DNA of 46,015 bases, taken from positions 1-46,015 of the forward strand of contig JAFNIQ010000009.1 in the NCBI GenBank assembly GCA_017601395.1, given 5' to 3'. The notes under the pieces are model-generated. The model did no database searches. It saw only the letters and a program-made list of their open reading frames with translations, and was not told where the DNA came from. The stretch comes from Candidatus Brockarchaeota archaeon. Its GTDB lineage: Archaea; Thermoproteota; EX4484-205; JAAOZP01. A program made the translations under genes and the position numbers. Positions 35,051-43,480 of this stretch are shown here, piece after piece (within the stretch, counting starts at the first letter, position 1; every line of letters starts with the position of its first letter).

Positions 35051-35743
35051 TTAGAAAAACCGAGGCTGGCGGGCTAGCTTGCGAACAATGCTCGCTGAGA
35101 AGCTGGCTAAGTGTACAGTGGGGCTGCTCAAGCCTCCTGCACCCCTAGTCATCCTGCTTCTGATCGCTGTTCGCAACTCCTCGAGGCTGGAGGCGGCTGC
35201 AAGAGTATAGGCTTTACCGATCTCGCGCAAAGTATGGGCGTCACTCCCCCCTGTCTCAGCCTTCCCAAGCCTCCTGGCTAGCCTAAGAGCCTTCTCATTC
35301 TGCCCCCTGAAAATATTCCTAGAGTTAACCACTTCAACGCCGTCTAGAAGCCGTGTAACCTCCTCACCCATGCTGCCGCCAAGCCTCGGGAAGCCGAAGG
35401 GGTGTGCCGCTATAAGTACGCCGTCCTGCTCCCTAGCAAGGTCGTAAACCTCGAAGGGGTCTCTAGACTGGATTGGCTCCTGTATGAAAAGAACGATTAT
35501 GTCCCCCGCTGAAGTCCTTATCTCCATCCCGGGCACGACTATGAGGCTGCTTGACTCCAGCATCCTGTGGGCTCCGAAAAAATCATGGTCGGTCACAGCA
35601 AAGCCGGCGAGCCCCCTTGAAGCAGCCGCCTTAGGAAGCAGCCTCGGGTCTAGAAGCGAATCCCTAGAGAAGAAAGTATGAACGTGAAGATCGAACCTCC
35701 CCATTTCCATCCTACCGCCAGCCATTTTAAGCAACACTTCCAA
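35051..35743 (-). CDS. PHP-domain metal-dependent phosphoesterase
   Basis: A 230-residue protein with the four PHP motifs: DLHVHTFFSRDS, VTDHDFFG, AAHPFGFPRLGG and GGSDAHTLREIGKAY. These bind a trinuclear metal centre and hydrolyse phosphate esters, such as histidinol phosphate, nucleoside phosphates or 5-prime phosphorylated ends. The family is broad and the substrate is not visible. The ORF opens at 35743, but an ATG 13 codons in (MGRFDLHVHT) is the likelier start because homologous proteins begin just before DLHVH. It is a single gene, divergent from the arginine decarboxylase. Confidence 0.8.
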   Translation of the reverse strand: MEVLLKMAGGRMEMGRFDLHVHTFFSRDSLLDPRLLPKAAASRGLAGFAVTDHDFFGAHRMLESSSLIVVPGMEIRTSAGDIIVLFIQEPIQSRDPFEVYDLAREQDGVLIAAHPFGFPRLGGSMGEEVTRLLDGVEVVNSRNIFRGQNEKALRLARRLGKAETGGSDAHTLREIGKAYTLAAASSLEELRTAIRSRMTRGAGGLSSPTVHLASFSASIVRKLARQPRFF

Positions 35744-35906
35744 CAGCCCGCCGCCCTAAGTATTCAGCAGTCAACCTTAGGCTCACCAGCCCCGTCTTGC
35801 CCTGCAGCCTGTCGTCAACATTCCGAGCCGGCGGGACTCTACGGTACGCACCGGGGAAAACTTTATCTTAAACCTTTCTAACGATTTCTCTTTCAACAGT
35901 TAAAGG

Positions 35907-36464
35907 ATGGAAGGATACGGTTTCGTGCCGAGGGAAGTGTTCTTCACTAAAGGAGTAGGCGTACACAGGGAGAGGCTCGCATCCTTCGAAATAGCTCTCA
36001 GGGACGCGGGCATAGCTCAGTTCAACCTTGTCCCGATCTCAAGCATCATACCGCCGGGATGCAGGGTTATAGGCAGAGAAGAGGGGTTGAGCAAGCTTAA
36101 GCCGGGGCAGATAATCTTCGTAGTGCTGGCTAAGAACGAGACTAACGAGCCTAACAGGCTCATAGCGGCTTCAATAGGCATGGCTAAGCCTCTTGACGAC
36201 GAGAGCTACGGCTATTTGAGCGAACACCATTCTTTCGGCCAGACTGAGAAGAAGGCTGGGGACTATGCTGAGGACCTTGCAGCATTCATGCTTGCCTCCA
36301 CGCTCGGGGTTCCGTTCGACATAGATAAGAGCTGGGATGAGCAGAAGGAGATATGGAAGATAAGCGGCCGCAGGGTTAGAACGATGAGCATAACCCAGTC
36401 CGCAGTTGGCAATAAGGACGGCATGTGGACAACCGTCGTGGCGGCAGCAGTATTCATACCTTAA
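35907..36464 (+). CDS. pdaD: Pyruvoyl-dependent arginine decarboxylase
   Basis: A 185-residue proenzyme that converts arginine to agmatine. The self-cleavage site is NLVPISSIIPPGC. The bond between the two serines breaks to give a small beta chain and an alpha chain with an N-terminal pyruvoyl group. Other family blocks are VFFTKGVGVHRERLASFEIALRDAGI at the N-terminus and LSEHHSFGQTEKKAGDYAEDLAAFML in the alpha chain. Length is slightly above the methanogen enzyme (about 165). The gene for agmatinase, the next step, lies 0.8 kb downstream. Many Crenarchaeota use a SpeD-derived enzyme instead, so this choice is informative about the lineage. Confidence 0.93.
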   Translation: MEGYGFVPREVFFTKGVGVHRERLASFEIALRDAGIAQFNLVPISSIIPPGCRVIGREEGLSKLKPGQIIFVVLAKNETNEPNRLIAASIGMAKPLDDESYGYLSEHHSFGQTEKKAGDYAEDLAAFMLASTLGVPFDIDKSWDEQKEIWKISGRRVRTMSITQSAVGNKDGMWTTVVAAAVFIP

Positions 36465-36504
36465 GCTTTGAAGGTTTTCAACCCTCAGCCGCTGAAACCT
36501 TTGC

Positions 36505-37158
36505 TCAAGCCGATAAGGGGAGGAGGCTTCCGAAGAGGAGCGTAACCACGTAGCTGAGGAGAATGAAAAGTGCCATTGGAACAGTCTGTTTGACTGAGAC
36601 TACTCCGCATCCACCGCTGCCGGCGGCACACTCTTCTGAGGCTTCACCCCGGCTTACTGTCTTAAGCAGCGCGCATACAAACCTTTTTCGAAAAGGCTCA
36701 GCCTTAGGAAGGTTTCTACAGCCCCCTGAGTGCAGGTTGCGGAGAAGGTTTAAAGCAACCGCCGTCAACGACAGTAATTCGGCGTTTAAAAGAACCGTCA
36801 GGCTGAAATCCGGGTAGAAAAGCTTCAGGAAGCACCCCTGGAGGAGAGGCCTAGCTGTTGAAACATGGGTTAGGCATACGCCTACCATTATCAAGGCGTC
36901 TCCCGGCCCGTAGAGGCGTAGGAGGAGCAGCAAGCCCAGCAGGCTGAGTGTTTGAACCAGCTTGAAAAAGGTTTCTAGAAGCACGCTGGAAGCCAGCTCC
37001 AGGGCGAGGGCTGAGACCCCCAGCAGGAGGATTGGAAGCCATGCTGAAACGTCAAGCTCCCTCTTCTCCAGGTCCTGGAGGGCAGCTTGGGAGAGCAGGA
37101 TTACTGGGAAAAGCGTCTTAAAACATGAGAATGCCTGTAGACACTGGCTTAAATCCAT
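36505..37158 (-). CDS. A24-type prepilin/preflagellin peptidase, copy 1
   Basis: A 217-residue integral membrane protein. The two catalytic aspartates of the A24 aspartyl protease family lie in ALQDLEKRELDVSAWL (first membrane segment end) and in LYGPGDALIMVG, the GxGD motif. About six hydrophobic segments are present, and a Cys-rich loop (GEASEECAAGSGGC) precedes the last. It would remove class III signal peptides from archaeal pilins or archaellins. It is convergent with pdaD and divergent from the agmatinase gene; the GGCTTAAAAACC box at 37184-37196 fits its ATG. Confidence 0.78.
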   Translation of the reverse strand: MDLSQCLQAFSCFKTLFPVILLSQAALQDLEKRELDVSAWLPILLLGVSALALELASSVLLETFFKLVQTLSLLGLLLLLRLYGPGDALIMVGVCLTHVSTARPLLQGCFLKLFYPDFSLTVLLNAELLSLTAVALNLLRNLHSGGCRNLPKAEPFRKRFVCALLKTVSRGEASEECAAGSGGCGVVSVKQTVPMALFILLSYVVTLLFGSLLPLSA

Positions 37159-37183
37159 GTTTCACCCATTTAAACAATGCTCA

Positions 37184-37196
37184 AGGGTTTTTAAGC
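37184..37196. promoter_or_regulatory. TATA region between A24 peptidase and agmatinase
   Basis: GGGTTTTTAAGCC can be read as a TATA box on both strands. Leftward, its start would fall a few bases before ATG 37158. Rightward, its start would fall near 37216, after the long ORF start of the agmatinase, supporting the shorter agmatinase start. Confidence 0.4.
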
Positions 37197-37247
37197 CGCC
37201 ACACGGAAGGGAACCTTTATCTGTTTCAAAAAGCTCTGCAACCAGGC

Positions 37248-38132
37248 TTGGACGAGGCTAGGCTATACCTGGTTGAAAACCCGTATTTCTTCTCCGGGAT
37301 CAGGCGCAGCTACGAGGAGTCATGGTTCGCGGTCGTGGGAGTACCCTTCGACGGGACGACGAGCTTCAGACCCGGCTCGAGGTTCGGGCCCGCCAGCATA
37401 AGGCATTTCTCAGCCGAGGTTGAAACCATAAGCCTTGGAAGCGGTGTCAACCTCGAGGACGTTAAGGTTTCAGACCTGGGGGATGTTTCAGTGACGTTCA
37501 ACGTTGACGAGGTTTTGAAAAGGGTTGAGAAAGTATGCAGGGAGATCCATGCGGATTCCAAGATCCCCGTAATACTTGGAGGGGAGCACACGGTAACCCT
37601 GGGGGCTGCGAGAGGCCTTAGGCCGGAGACGATAGTCTCCTTCGACGCTCATTTCGACTACAGGGACGAGTATCCCGAGGGCGTCAGGATTAGCCACGCG
37701 ACAGTAATGAGGAGGATAAGGGAGGAGGCTTGCAGGGTTGTGCACGTGGGCGTCAGGGCGGCGTGCAGGGAGGAGGTTGAGTATGCGAGCAGCGAAGCCT
37801 TCTTTTCATCGAGGCAAGTACTAAGGAATCCTGAGGAAGCATGCGTGGGGCTGAGGAGTATTGTTGATAAGGCTGGAAGCATTTATGTTAGCATAGACCT
37901 TGACGTCCTAGACCCCGCCTACGCGCCTGGGGTGGCTAATCCGGAGGCCTGCGGAATGCCGACGAACATCCTGCTCGACCTTCTGGAGAACACTGTAAGC
38001 GAGAAACTAGTTGGGCTCGACCTTGTTGAGCTTAACCCGCTGCTCGACCCCGGAGGCGCCTCGGCTGCAGCGGCGGCGAGAATACTGTTCGAGGCTCTTT
38101 CGAACACGGCTAGGAGAAAGAGGCTTGTCTAA
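37248..38132 (+). CDS. speB: Agmatinase
   Basis: A 294-residue ureohydrolase that splits agmatine into putrescine and urea. Mn2+ ligands are in LGGEHTVTLG, SFDAHFDYRDE and SIDLDVLDPAYAPG, and the substrate-side motif VPFDGTTSFRPGSRFGP is typical of agmatinases. TTG 37248 (LDEARLYLVENPYFF) is chosen because the upstream part of the ORF from 37125 overlaps the promoter region and the divergent A24 gene and is not protein-like. Together with pdaD it forms the two-step arginine-to-putrescine route. The 3-prime end overlaps the convergent peroxiredoxin gene by four bases. Confidence 0.9.
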   Translation: MDEARLYLVENPYFFSGIRRSYEESWFAVVGVPFDGTTSFRPGSRFGPASIRHFSAEVETISLGSGVNLEDVKVSDLGDVSVTFNVDEVLKRVEKVCREIHADSKIPVILGGEHTVTLGAARGLRPETIVSFDAHFDYRDEYPEGVRISHATVMRRIREEACRVVHVGVRAACREEVEYASSEAFFSSRQVLRNPEEACVGLRSIVDKAGSIYVSIDLDVLDPAYAPGVANPEACGMPTNILLDLLENTVSEKLVGLDLVELNPLLDPGGASAAAAARILFEALSNTARRKRLV

Positions 38133-38734
38133 ACCTGTTTCCTCTGAATATACCAGCGTTCAGCCCCGTCCCTAACCCTCTTGTCAGCCTCTTCGACGGT
38201 TGAGGGTGGTGGAATAATCATCGGCTCACCCGGCTCCCAGTTCGCAGGAGCCAAGAGGCCTGATTTAACAGAGGTTTGAACAGCCCTAGTAACCCTAGCG
38301 AGCTCCTTCACGTTCCTCCCGATTTCAACAGGATACTGGGCTGTGAACCTCAAAACCCCCTCCGGGTCTATGAGGAAAACGCTTCTCGCAACGCTTCCCC
38401 TAGCGTCCGCAGCACCGTAGAGGCCCACCGTCCTCTTATCCGGGTCGGCTGCAACAGGGAACATTATTTTCAACCCGTATTTCTCCTCAACATCCCTAAC
38501 CCAAGATATTACGCTCATAAGGCTCTCGGGGCATATCGAGAAAACCTCGACCCCGCTCTTCCTGAAGTCGTCAATCCTCTGGGACAGGGCGATCATCTCA
38601 GTCGTGCAGACAGGGTTGAAGCTCGAGGGATGTGTTAGGAGAAGAACCCATCTGCCCCTGAGCTCTGAAAGCCTGATCCTGCCCCTTGTGGTTTGAACCT
38701 CGAAGTCAGGAGCCTGCTCACCGACCAGAACCAT
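38129..38734 (-). CDS. Peroxiredoxin (AhpC/TSA, Prx6-like)
   Basis: A 201-residue thioredoxin-fold peroxidase. The peroxidatic cysteine is in SFNPVCTTEMIALS at about residue 47. The C-terminal arm (GLLAPANWEPGEPMIIPPPSTVEEADKR) is the long Prx6/archaeal type seen in Aeropyrum and related enzymes. No resolving C-terminal cysteine is visible (one more Cys, SICPE, lies at about 82). It reduces H2O2 and organic peroxides, using an unknown reductant. It is convergent with speB and transcribed in the same direction as the radical SAM gene. Confidence 0.92.
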   Translation of the reverse strand: MVLVGEQAPDFEVQTTRGRIRLSELRGRWVLLLTHPSSFNPVCTTEMIALSQRIDDFRKSGVEVFSICPESLMSVISWVRDVEEKYGLKIMFPVAADPDKRTVGLYGAADARGSVARSVFLIDPEGVLRFTAQYPVEIGRNVKELARVTRAVQTSVKSGLLAPANWEPGEPMIIPPPSTVEEADKRVRDGAERWYIQRKQV

Positions 38735-38908
38735 TCTTGAAAAACCTACGGGCCAACAGTTTTAAACTTTTAGGTTTTAGAGGAATCCCTCGCAGCCTTC
38801 CTGTAGGCTTTTCTACGGTTCAGCATATCAAGGCCTATACGGCCATATCTGCGTCATAATGCTACGTTCATGGAGTTTTTTGGAGAGAGGAACATGCTAT
38901 TCTTGGGT

Positions 38909-41314
38909 CTACTCGAGAAAACCCTCATACGCCTTTTTATATGTCTCTCCGGATGCGAGCTTCCTAACGTCCCTCTTATACTTAGCCTTATCACCAACGG
39001 TCCCGGGCTTAAGTTTGTTCCACTCCTCAAGGCTCACCGAGAACTCCTTCTGAACATTATCCCTGTAGAGCTCCGGGAGAACGTTGAACGTGCAGAACGG
39101 AACGACGTTCATGTCTGGGGTAACGTAGTGAACACCGCAACGCATAACCCTCTCAACATCATAATTATATGGATCCATAAAATGCATCATACCTAAATAA
39201 TTAAATTTATAATGAAATATACTTAACGCGCCGTAGCTTCTTCTGAGGATTATGTTGGTCAGTATTTTTCCTAGGTTGAGGTCCTTGGGTTGTTTCTCCT
39301 TATCTATGAAGCGGCCGAGTCTACGGACTAGTTCAAGCATCACCATGTACCTGCTTCTCCCCTTCTCCATCTCAACGGTCTTCTCCCTCAAGTATTCCGA
39401 GAGGCCCTCTACGTCGACGAAGCTCGTTATCGGCATGAAGTGGATTCCGTCTTTAGACCTGTCGAGATAAACGTAGGTCGCCATTCCGCAGGCAGGGTGA
39501 ATAGGCATGTGCCACCTCTCCTTCCCAGCGGTCAGCTTCTCTAAAAACGTTGTCAACACGAGTGTGAACGGAACAGGGTACCAGGCTTCTCTACCTATCT
39601 CCCCGTTCGTCTGCTCCTCCAGGAGCCTTATCACATCAGGGATGGTTATCCTATGCTTATCCCTCTCGCTCCTAGGCATCTGGCCTACCAACGAGACGGG
39701 TTGAAAGTTAACACCCCTAACTATATCGCTGTTAACGGCGGCGAACCTCACTATCTTTCCAAGCTCATGAGTGTTCCAGCCGTTTATCACCGTGGGGACG
39801 AGGACGACGCTGGTCATACCGGCCTTACGGAAGTTTTCGAAAATATACGGGATCTCCCAATGGTTCTTCACGTTTATCCTCGGGTCGAGCCCGTCGAAGC
39901 TCAGGTAGACCGTGTTAACCCCTGCTTGCCTAAGCCTCCTGGCGAGCTCGACACCGCCTTCAAGCGCGAAGAAAACACCGTGAGTATTGAGTTGAATATG
40001 GGTGAAGCCCTCCTCCCTCGTTATCCTTATGACGTCGGCAAGGTCGTCCCTCATCAAAGGCTCGCCGCCCGTGAGCTGAATAGCCTTAGCACCGTAAGGA
40101 TACTGCTTCCTCAAATGCTTCATCATCATCCTGTACTGCTCCAGCGTCGGCTCATACACGTAGCCAGACCTCTCGGCGAAGAAGAAGCAGTTGCTAAGCA
40201 GAAAACCGTCTGACGCTACGAATGAATGGCCCTCGTTCTCAACCTCTAAATCATAAACGTAGCCAGCGTAGTGCTCTTCTTCTATAGACTCCACCTTATC
40301 TAGGTAAAAGTCTCCAAGCCTCACTACCTTAGCCTCCTTCCTTTCACCAATATCGACAAGCTTCGCTAAATGGCTCTTCCTGAGCTTAAGCAACCCGTAT
40401 TTCCTCCTCAACAGGAGGACATTGATGTCCTCCACGCTTCTGACGTAGACTTTCTCCTTGTCTTCCCCCGGAAGTGTTTTAAACCCTTCTAAGAGGTTGG
40501 TCTCTCCGAGGCTGCTGATGGCGTTGAAATTCCAGAGTAAGATGAGCTCGCTTCCCCCATCAAGCTGATCAGCTCGCTTTTTGTTTATTTCTCCGTTCTC
40601 ATTAACGAAAAACATGTGTTCCGGCGTCACCCTGACTTCACGCCCTGTCCGCGACCTAATCCTCAAAATCTTTCCCTCATATCTTCTTCTGAATATTTTT
40701 GTAACCCTGGTCCATTCAGCCTTACCCTCATTAAACGTTAGAACGTTCAGATTTTCGGGAACAGCGTATTCACCGGAGAAGCCTTCCATCTCAGCTTTAT
40801 GGTTGAAGACAAGGTTCTTCGAAGCCTCCTCAAAGCTTTCTAACAAAATTTCTTCACCGGTCTTAAAAAGAACCCTCTCGTCTCCCGGTAGGCAGTACCA
40901 GCATGAGAAGTTACACCTGTTCGTCACGACAACGTTGGCAAGAGCCGTCTGAGTAGTGTGGACTGAGCATATGCCGCATGAGAACGGGCAGGGGTTTTCA
41001 AGCTGCTTGTAAGCATACTTAACCTTTGCCCGAGGAGCCTCATACCTCATCGCCCTCCTGTACATCGCGGCATCACCCCAGTAAAGGTCCTCGACCTCAC
41101 CGTGCTCCGGGCACTTCTTCCTAATCCAGATTTTACCATCCTTCTCGTAGACAAGCGCGGGGAGAAGCCTGTAGCACTCTGGGCAGACTGAAAGCGTGTT
41201 TTTAACGTGCTCCTCACCCTCCTTTAGAACGGGCTTCGGACCGCCTGCGAGTATCCTGCGGCCAGCCACCTGTATCATTCTCTCTTTAAGCTCCTCAGCA
41301 TCCTGCTGAACCAT
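38909..41314 (-). CDS. Tetraether-synthase-like radical SAM enzyme with intein
   Basis: An 801-residue precursor giving a 566-residue enzyme after removal of the intein (residues 141-375). The extein has an N-terminal metal-binding part (CPECYRLLPALVYEKDG, KKCPEHGEVEDLYWG, then CPFSCGICSVH). The radical SAM motif is CNFSCWYC after splicing, followed by the SAM-binding LTGGEPLMRDDL. Near the C-terminus is CGVHYVTPDMNVVPFCTFNV. This layout matches the COG1964 group that includes Tes (MJ0619), which joins two archaeol lipids into the tetraether GDGT. Paralogues with other roles exist, so Tes is probable, not proven. A TATA box at 41345-41353 is correctly spaced, and 14- and 12-base palindromes lie further upstream. 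Confidence 0.8.
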   Translation of the reverse strand: MVQQDAEELKERMIQVAGRRILAGGPKPVLKEGEEHVKNTLSVCPECYRLLPALVYEKDGKIWIRKKCPEHGEVEDLYWGDAAMYRRAMRYEAPRAKVKYAYKQLENPCPFSCGICSVHTTQTALANVVVTNRCNFSCWYCLPGDERVLFKTGEEILLESFEEASKNLVFNHKAEMEGFSGEYAVPENLNVLTFNEGKAEWTRVTKIFRRRYEGKILRIRSRTGREVRVTPEHMFFVNENGEINKKRADQLDGGSELILLWNFNAISSLGETNLLEGFKTLPGEDKEKVYVRSVEDINVLLLRRKYGLLKLRKSHLAKLVDIGERKEAKVVRLGDFYLDKVESIEEEHYAGYVYDLEVENEGHSFVASDGFLLSNCFFFAERSGYVYEPTLEQYRMMMKHLRKQYPYGAKAIQLTGGEPLMRDDLADVIRITREEGFTHIQLNTHGVFFALEGGVELARRLRQAGVNTVYLSFDGLDPRINVKNHWEIPYIFENFRKAGMTSVVLVPTVINGWNTHELGKIVRFAAVNSDIVRGVNFQPVSLVGQMPRSERDKHRITIPDVIRLLEEQTNGEIGREAWYPVPFTLVLTTFLEKLTAGKERWHMPIHPACGMATYVYLDRSKDGIHFMPITSFVDVEGLSEYLREKTVEMEKGRSRYMVMLELVRRLGRFIDKEKQPKDLNLGKILTNIILRRSYGALSIFHYKFNYLGMMHFMDPYNYDVERVMRCGVHYVTPDMNVVPFCTFNVLPELYRDNVQKEFSVSLEEWNKLKPGTVGDKAKYKRDVRKLASGETYKKAYEGFLE
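40190..40894 (-). mobile_element. Intein (235 aa) at the third radical SAM cysteine
   Basis: The insert begins with Cys1 in CLPGDERVLF (block A), has a TPEHMFFV block B, a block F-like VYDLEVENEGHSFV, and ends FLLSN before the +1 Cys of CFFFAERSG. Splicing joins ...CNFSCWY to CFFFAE, so the +1 Cys becomes the third cluster ligand. The penultimate residue is Ser instead of the usual His. No LAGLIDADG motif is visible in the 235 residues, so it is probably a mini-intein without an active homing endonuclease. Confidence 0.88.
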
Positions 41315-41344
41315 CAGGCTTCACCAGAAGGCTGGATAAGAAGG

Positions 41345-41353
41345 TTATAAAAG
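41345..41353 (-). promoter_or_regulatory. TATA box of the radical SAM gene
   Basis: The minus strand reads CTTTTATAACC centred about 34 bases before ATG 41314, implying a leader of fewer than ten bases. Confidence 0.5.
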
Positions 41354-41382
41354 TTTCCCGTTTCCAGCCTCATGGTTAAGCG

Positions 41383-41417
41383 TCGACTCGAGTCGAGACG
41401 AGCTGGAAAAGCTTTTC
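41383..41417. promoter_or_regulatory. Two adjacent palindromes upstream of the radical SAM gene
   Basis: TCGACTCGAGTCGA (41383-41396) is a perfect 14-base palindrome and GAAAAGCTTTTC (41406-41417) a perfect 12-base one. They lie about 35-65 bases upstream of the TATA box, in a 211-base gap after the THEP1 gene. They could be binding sites for a dimeric regulator; function is unproven. Confidence 0.35.
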
Positions 41418-41524
41418 AAGCGGAGTTTAAGCCATTTTAACACAGATAGCATAGATTGCGGGCCCCAACGTTTCAACTTTTACGTCTAAAACCCGGATTA
41501 AACTGGTTAAACCCTGTTTAAACG

Positions 41525-42070
41525 TCATTTTTTAACCAGGAGACTATGGTACAGCTTATCGAGAATTGTTTTCGGAAGAACATTCCTGTTCTCCACGTTT
41601 ACGACGAATGTTGAAACATCCTCCCTGGAAAGTATGGTTCTGCAGAAAGAGCTTTGCGAAGCCCTGTAGTGGATGGTTGCGACAACACTCTTCGCCGAGG
41701 CGAAAGCCTCTGAAACGGCTTTCCTGAAGGATTCTGAGTACAGCTCCATCGGGCCTATCTCATCTATGATGACAACCTCATCCCTTTCAACAGCATCCGT
41801 AATAGCCTTGACGCCGACCCTCTCAATCTCAGCGAGGTTTACAACGTATTTCCCGACCCTGGGGCCAGAGCTGTAGTTGACGCTGGCCATTAGGCCCTTC
41901 AAGCCGGTTTTCAGATCCTCAACCAGGAAGCCTGTTCTAACCTGCTTCTCCCTAGTCTCGTAGGTTATCATGCCGCCCACGCTCACACCCCTGTCCTTAA
42001 GCATCTGGGCAAGCCTTGAGACAAGCGTCGTCTTACCGATCCCCGGCCTCCCCGTCACGAGGATCTTCAT
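41525..42070 (-). CDS. THEP1-type nucleoside-triphosphatase
   Basis: A 181-residue P-loop NTPase. Walker A is GRPGIGKTTL at residues 7-16, Walker B is VVIIDEIGPMEL at about 98-109, and GGMITYETRE and ATIHYRA are family-specific. This is the THEP1/MTH538-like family (COG1618), ring-independent NTPases that hydrolyse several NTPs; their cellular role is still unclear. Its ATG overlaps the stop of the phosphoesterase gene by four bases, and it is the last gene of the secretion-ATPase operon. Confidence 0.88.
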   Translation of the reverse strand: MKILVTGRPGIGKTTLVSRLAQMLKDRGVSVGGMITYETREKQVRTGFLVEDLKTGLKGLMASVNYSSGPRVGKYVVNLAEIERVGVKAITDAVERDEVVIIDEIGPMELYSESFRKAVSEAFASAKSVVATIHYRASQSSFCRTILSREDVSTFVVNVENRNVLPKTILDKLYHSLLVKK

Positions 42071-42666
42071 AGCTCTATAAGCATCCCCCTGGGCCCAGGG
42101 TTGAGGACAAGGGTTCCGCCGATCCTTTCAGACAAGCCAGCCCTCTCGTGAACATGGCCGCATAAGCACGCTAGCGGAGACTCCTCCTCTATGAATCTTC
42201 TCAGCTCAACTGATCCGATGTGCTCACCCATGGAAGTAATGTCCAGGGAGGTGTTGAAGGGTGGTGTGTGAGAGAGCAGGATAAGCCTGTCAAGCCCCTT
42301 GAAGCCTGAGAGGACGCGTTTAAACTCCTGCTCGCCGATTTCGAAAGGAGTGTTGAAGGGTGTTGGAAGGCTCCCGCCTATTCCGGCGAGGGTGAAGCCT
42401 TTGAAAACCGTCTTCCTAGCGTGAAGGAAAACAATGCCCCTGGCAGAGGCCTTCTCCTCCAGCTCCCCCGGAGCCTCGTTGTTGCCGGGTATTACGAGAA
42501 CATGCTCGTTTAAAGCCCGGAGCTTCTCCAGGGCAGCGTCTAAACCCTTTCCGTAAACCGTGAGGTCGCCGAGGAAGACGGCTAGGTCAGCATCCCTAGA
42601 GGTTTTCAAAGCCTCCTCAAGCAGTTTCAGCCTCAAGTGGACATCGCAGCACGCGAACAGCCTCAA
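42067..42666 (-). CDS. Calcineurin-like metallophosphoesterase
   Basis: A 199-residue protein with the complete motif set of the metallophosphoesterase fold: CCDVHLR (D-x-H), VFLGDLT (GD), IPGNNEAP (GN), LLSHTPP (H) and LCGHVHE (GHxH). It binds two metals and hydrolyses phosphodiesters or phosphomonoesters. The substrate is unknown. It lies between the A24 peptidase and THEP1 genes in one operon, but no link to pilus function is obvious. Confidence 0.85.
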   Translation of the reverse strand: MRLFACCDVHLRLKLLEEALKTSRDADLAVFLGDLTVYGKGLDAALEKLRALNEHVLVIPGNNEAPGELEEKASARGIVFLHARKTVFKGFTLAGIGGSLPTPFNTPFEIGEQEFKRVLSGFKGLDRLILLSHTPPFNTSLDITSMGEHIGSVELRRFIEEESPLACLCGHVHERAGLSERIGGTLVLNPGPRGMLIEL

Positions 42667-42711
42667 CCCGAGTCACATAGGATTTGGAAGTTTTTATGCT
42701 TTTCAAAAAAG

Positions 42712-43479
42712 TTACCTTGCGAGGCGGCTCGCCACCAGGAGCGAGAGCGCTAGCAGAATATCGCCGTAGAAAAGCCTTACGACTAGGCCTAGGAGCAGTA
42801 GGACTTGCAGGGGCATTAGGAAGCTTGTGAAAACATGCTCGTCAGGCTTGAAACCCTGCTCAGCCTTCTCATCCATCTTTCTCGAGAAAACGATTCTTCT
42901 AACACCGCTCCTGCTCCTTCTTTCAGCGAGCAGGAACCTGCTGTTCTCAGCACAGTATTGCGAGAACCTTACCTTCCTTAGGAGGAGAAGCGCAGCAGCC
43001 CTTCTCAACAAGTTTTCCTTCTCCAGGCCTTTGAAAAGCTCAACCCCCCTGAGCTTAACAGAGATGTTCCAGAAAAGGTTGATCGGCAGGTAGAGTACGG
43101 TGAGCATTAGAGCATTGTTCATCGTTGAGAAAGCTACTGGAAGCCTCCCCGTGCTCAGGTCTATCAGGAAACCCGTCGGCGTGGAGGGGTACATTAGGCT
43201 GAGGCACATAAGCCCCTTGGCGTCAGCACCCCCGTAGACACCAGCGTAGTACAGGAGGATGAAGAGGCCTGACTGGAGGCCTGCGGAGAGAAGCCACCAG
43301 GCTGGCTCAACGGAACCGTTGAAAACACCCGGAAGGTTTAGGATTACCGCTGAGGCGAGGAAAACCACCCATATGCGGTCATCTATCTCTCTGCTCTTAA
43401 CATCCTGGATTGAGCCTACGGATAGGAGTATTATGGAGACTATGCTGCGAGCATTCTCAAGCCAGGGCCAGTAGGACAA
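42712..43479 (-). CDS. A24-type preflagellin/prepilin peptidase, copy 2
   Basis: A 255-residue integral membrane protein. Catalytic aspartates are in GSIQDVKSREIDDRIW and in GVYGGADAKGLM, the GGAD version of GxGD. A longer cytoplasmic loop (RKVRFSQYCAENSRFLLAERRSRSG) separates the last two helices, as in archaeal FlaK/PibD-like proteins. TTG start one base after the ATPase stop, so it is co-translated with the pilus/secretion ATPase, which supports processing of that system's pilins. Confidence 0.82.
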   Translation of the reverse strand: MSYWPWLENARSIVSIILLSVGSIQDVKSREIDDRIWVVFLASAVILNLPGVFNGSVEPAWWLLSAGLQSGLFILLYYAGVYGGADAKGLMCLSLMYPSTPTGFLIDLSTGRLPVAFSTMNNALMLTVLYLPINLFWNISVKLRGVELFKGLEKENLLRRAAALLLLRKVRFSQYCAENSRFLLAERRSRSGVRRIVFSRKMDEKAEQGFKPDEHVFTSFLMPLQVLLLLGLVVRLFYGDILLALSLLVASRLAR

Positions 43480-43480
43480 T

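Noticed and set aside
37125-37247. Longer N-terminus of agmatinase from the ORF track
   Set aside because: It overlaps the divergent A24 gene and its promoter region and has no similarity to agmatinase N-termini.
38776-38841. Short minus-strand frame MLNRRKAYRKAARDSSKT after the radical SAM gene
   Set aside because: Eighteen codons with no promoter or ribosome site; cannot be told from chance or from a leftover of the upstream gene's 3-prime end.
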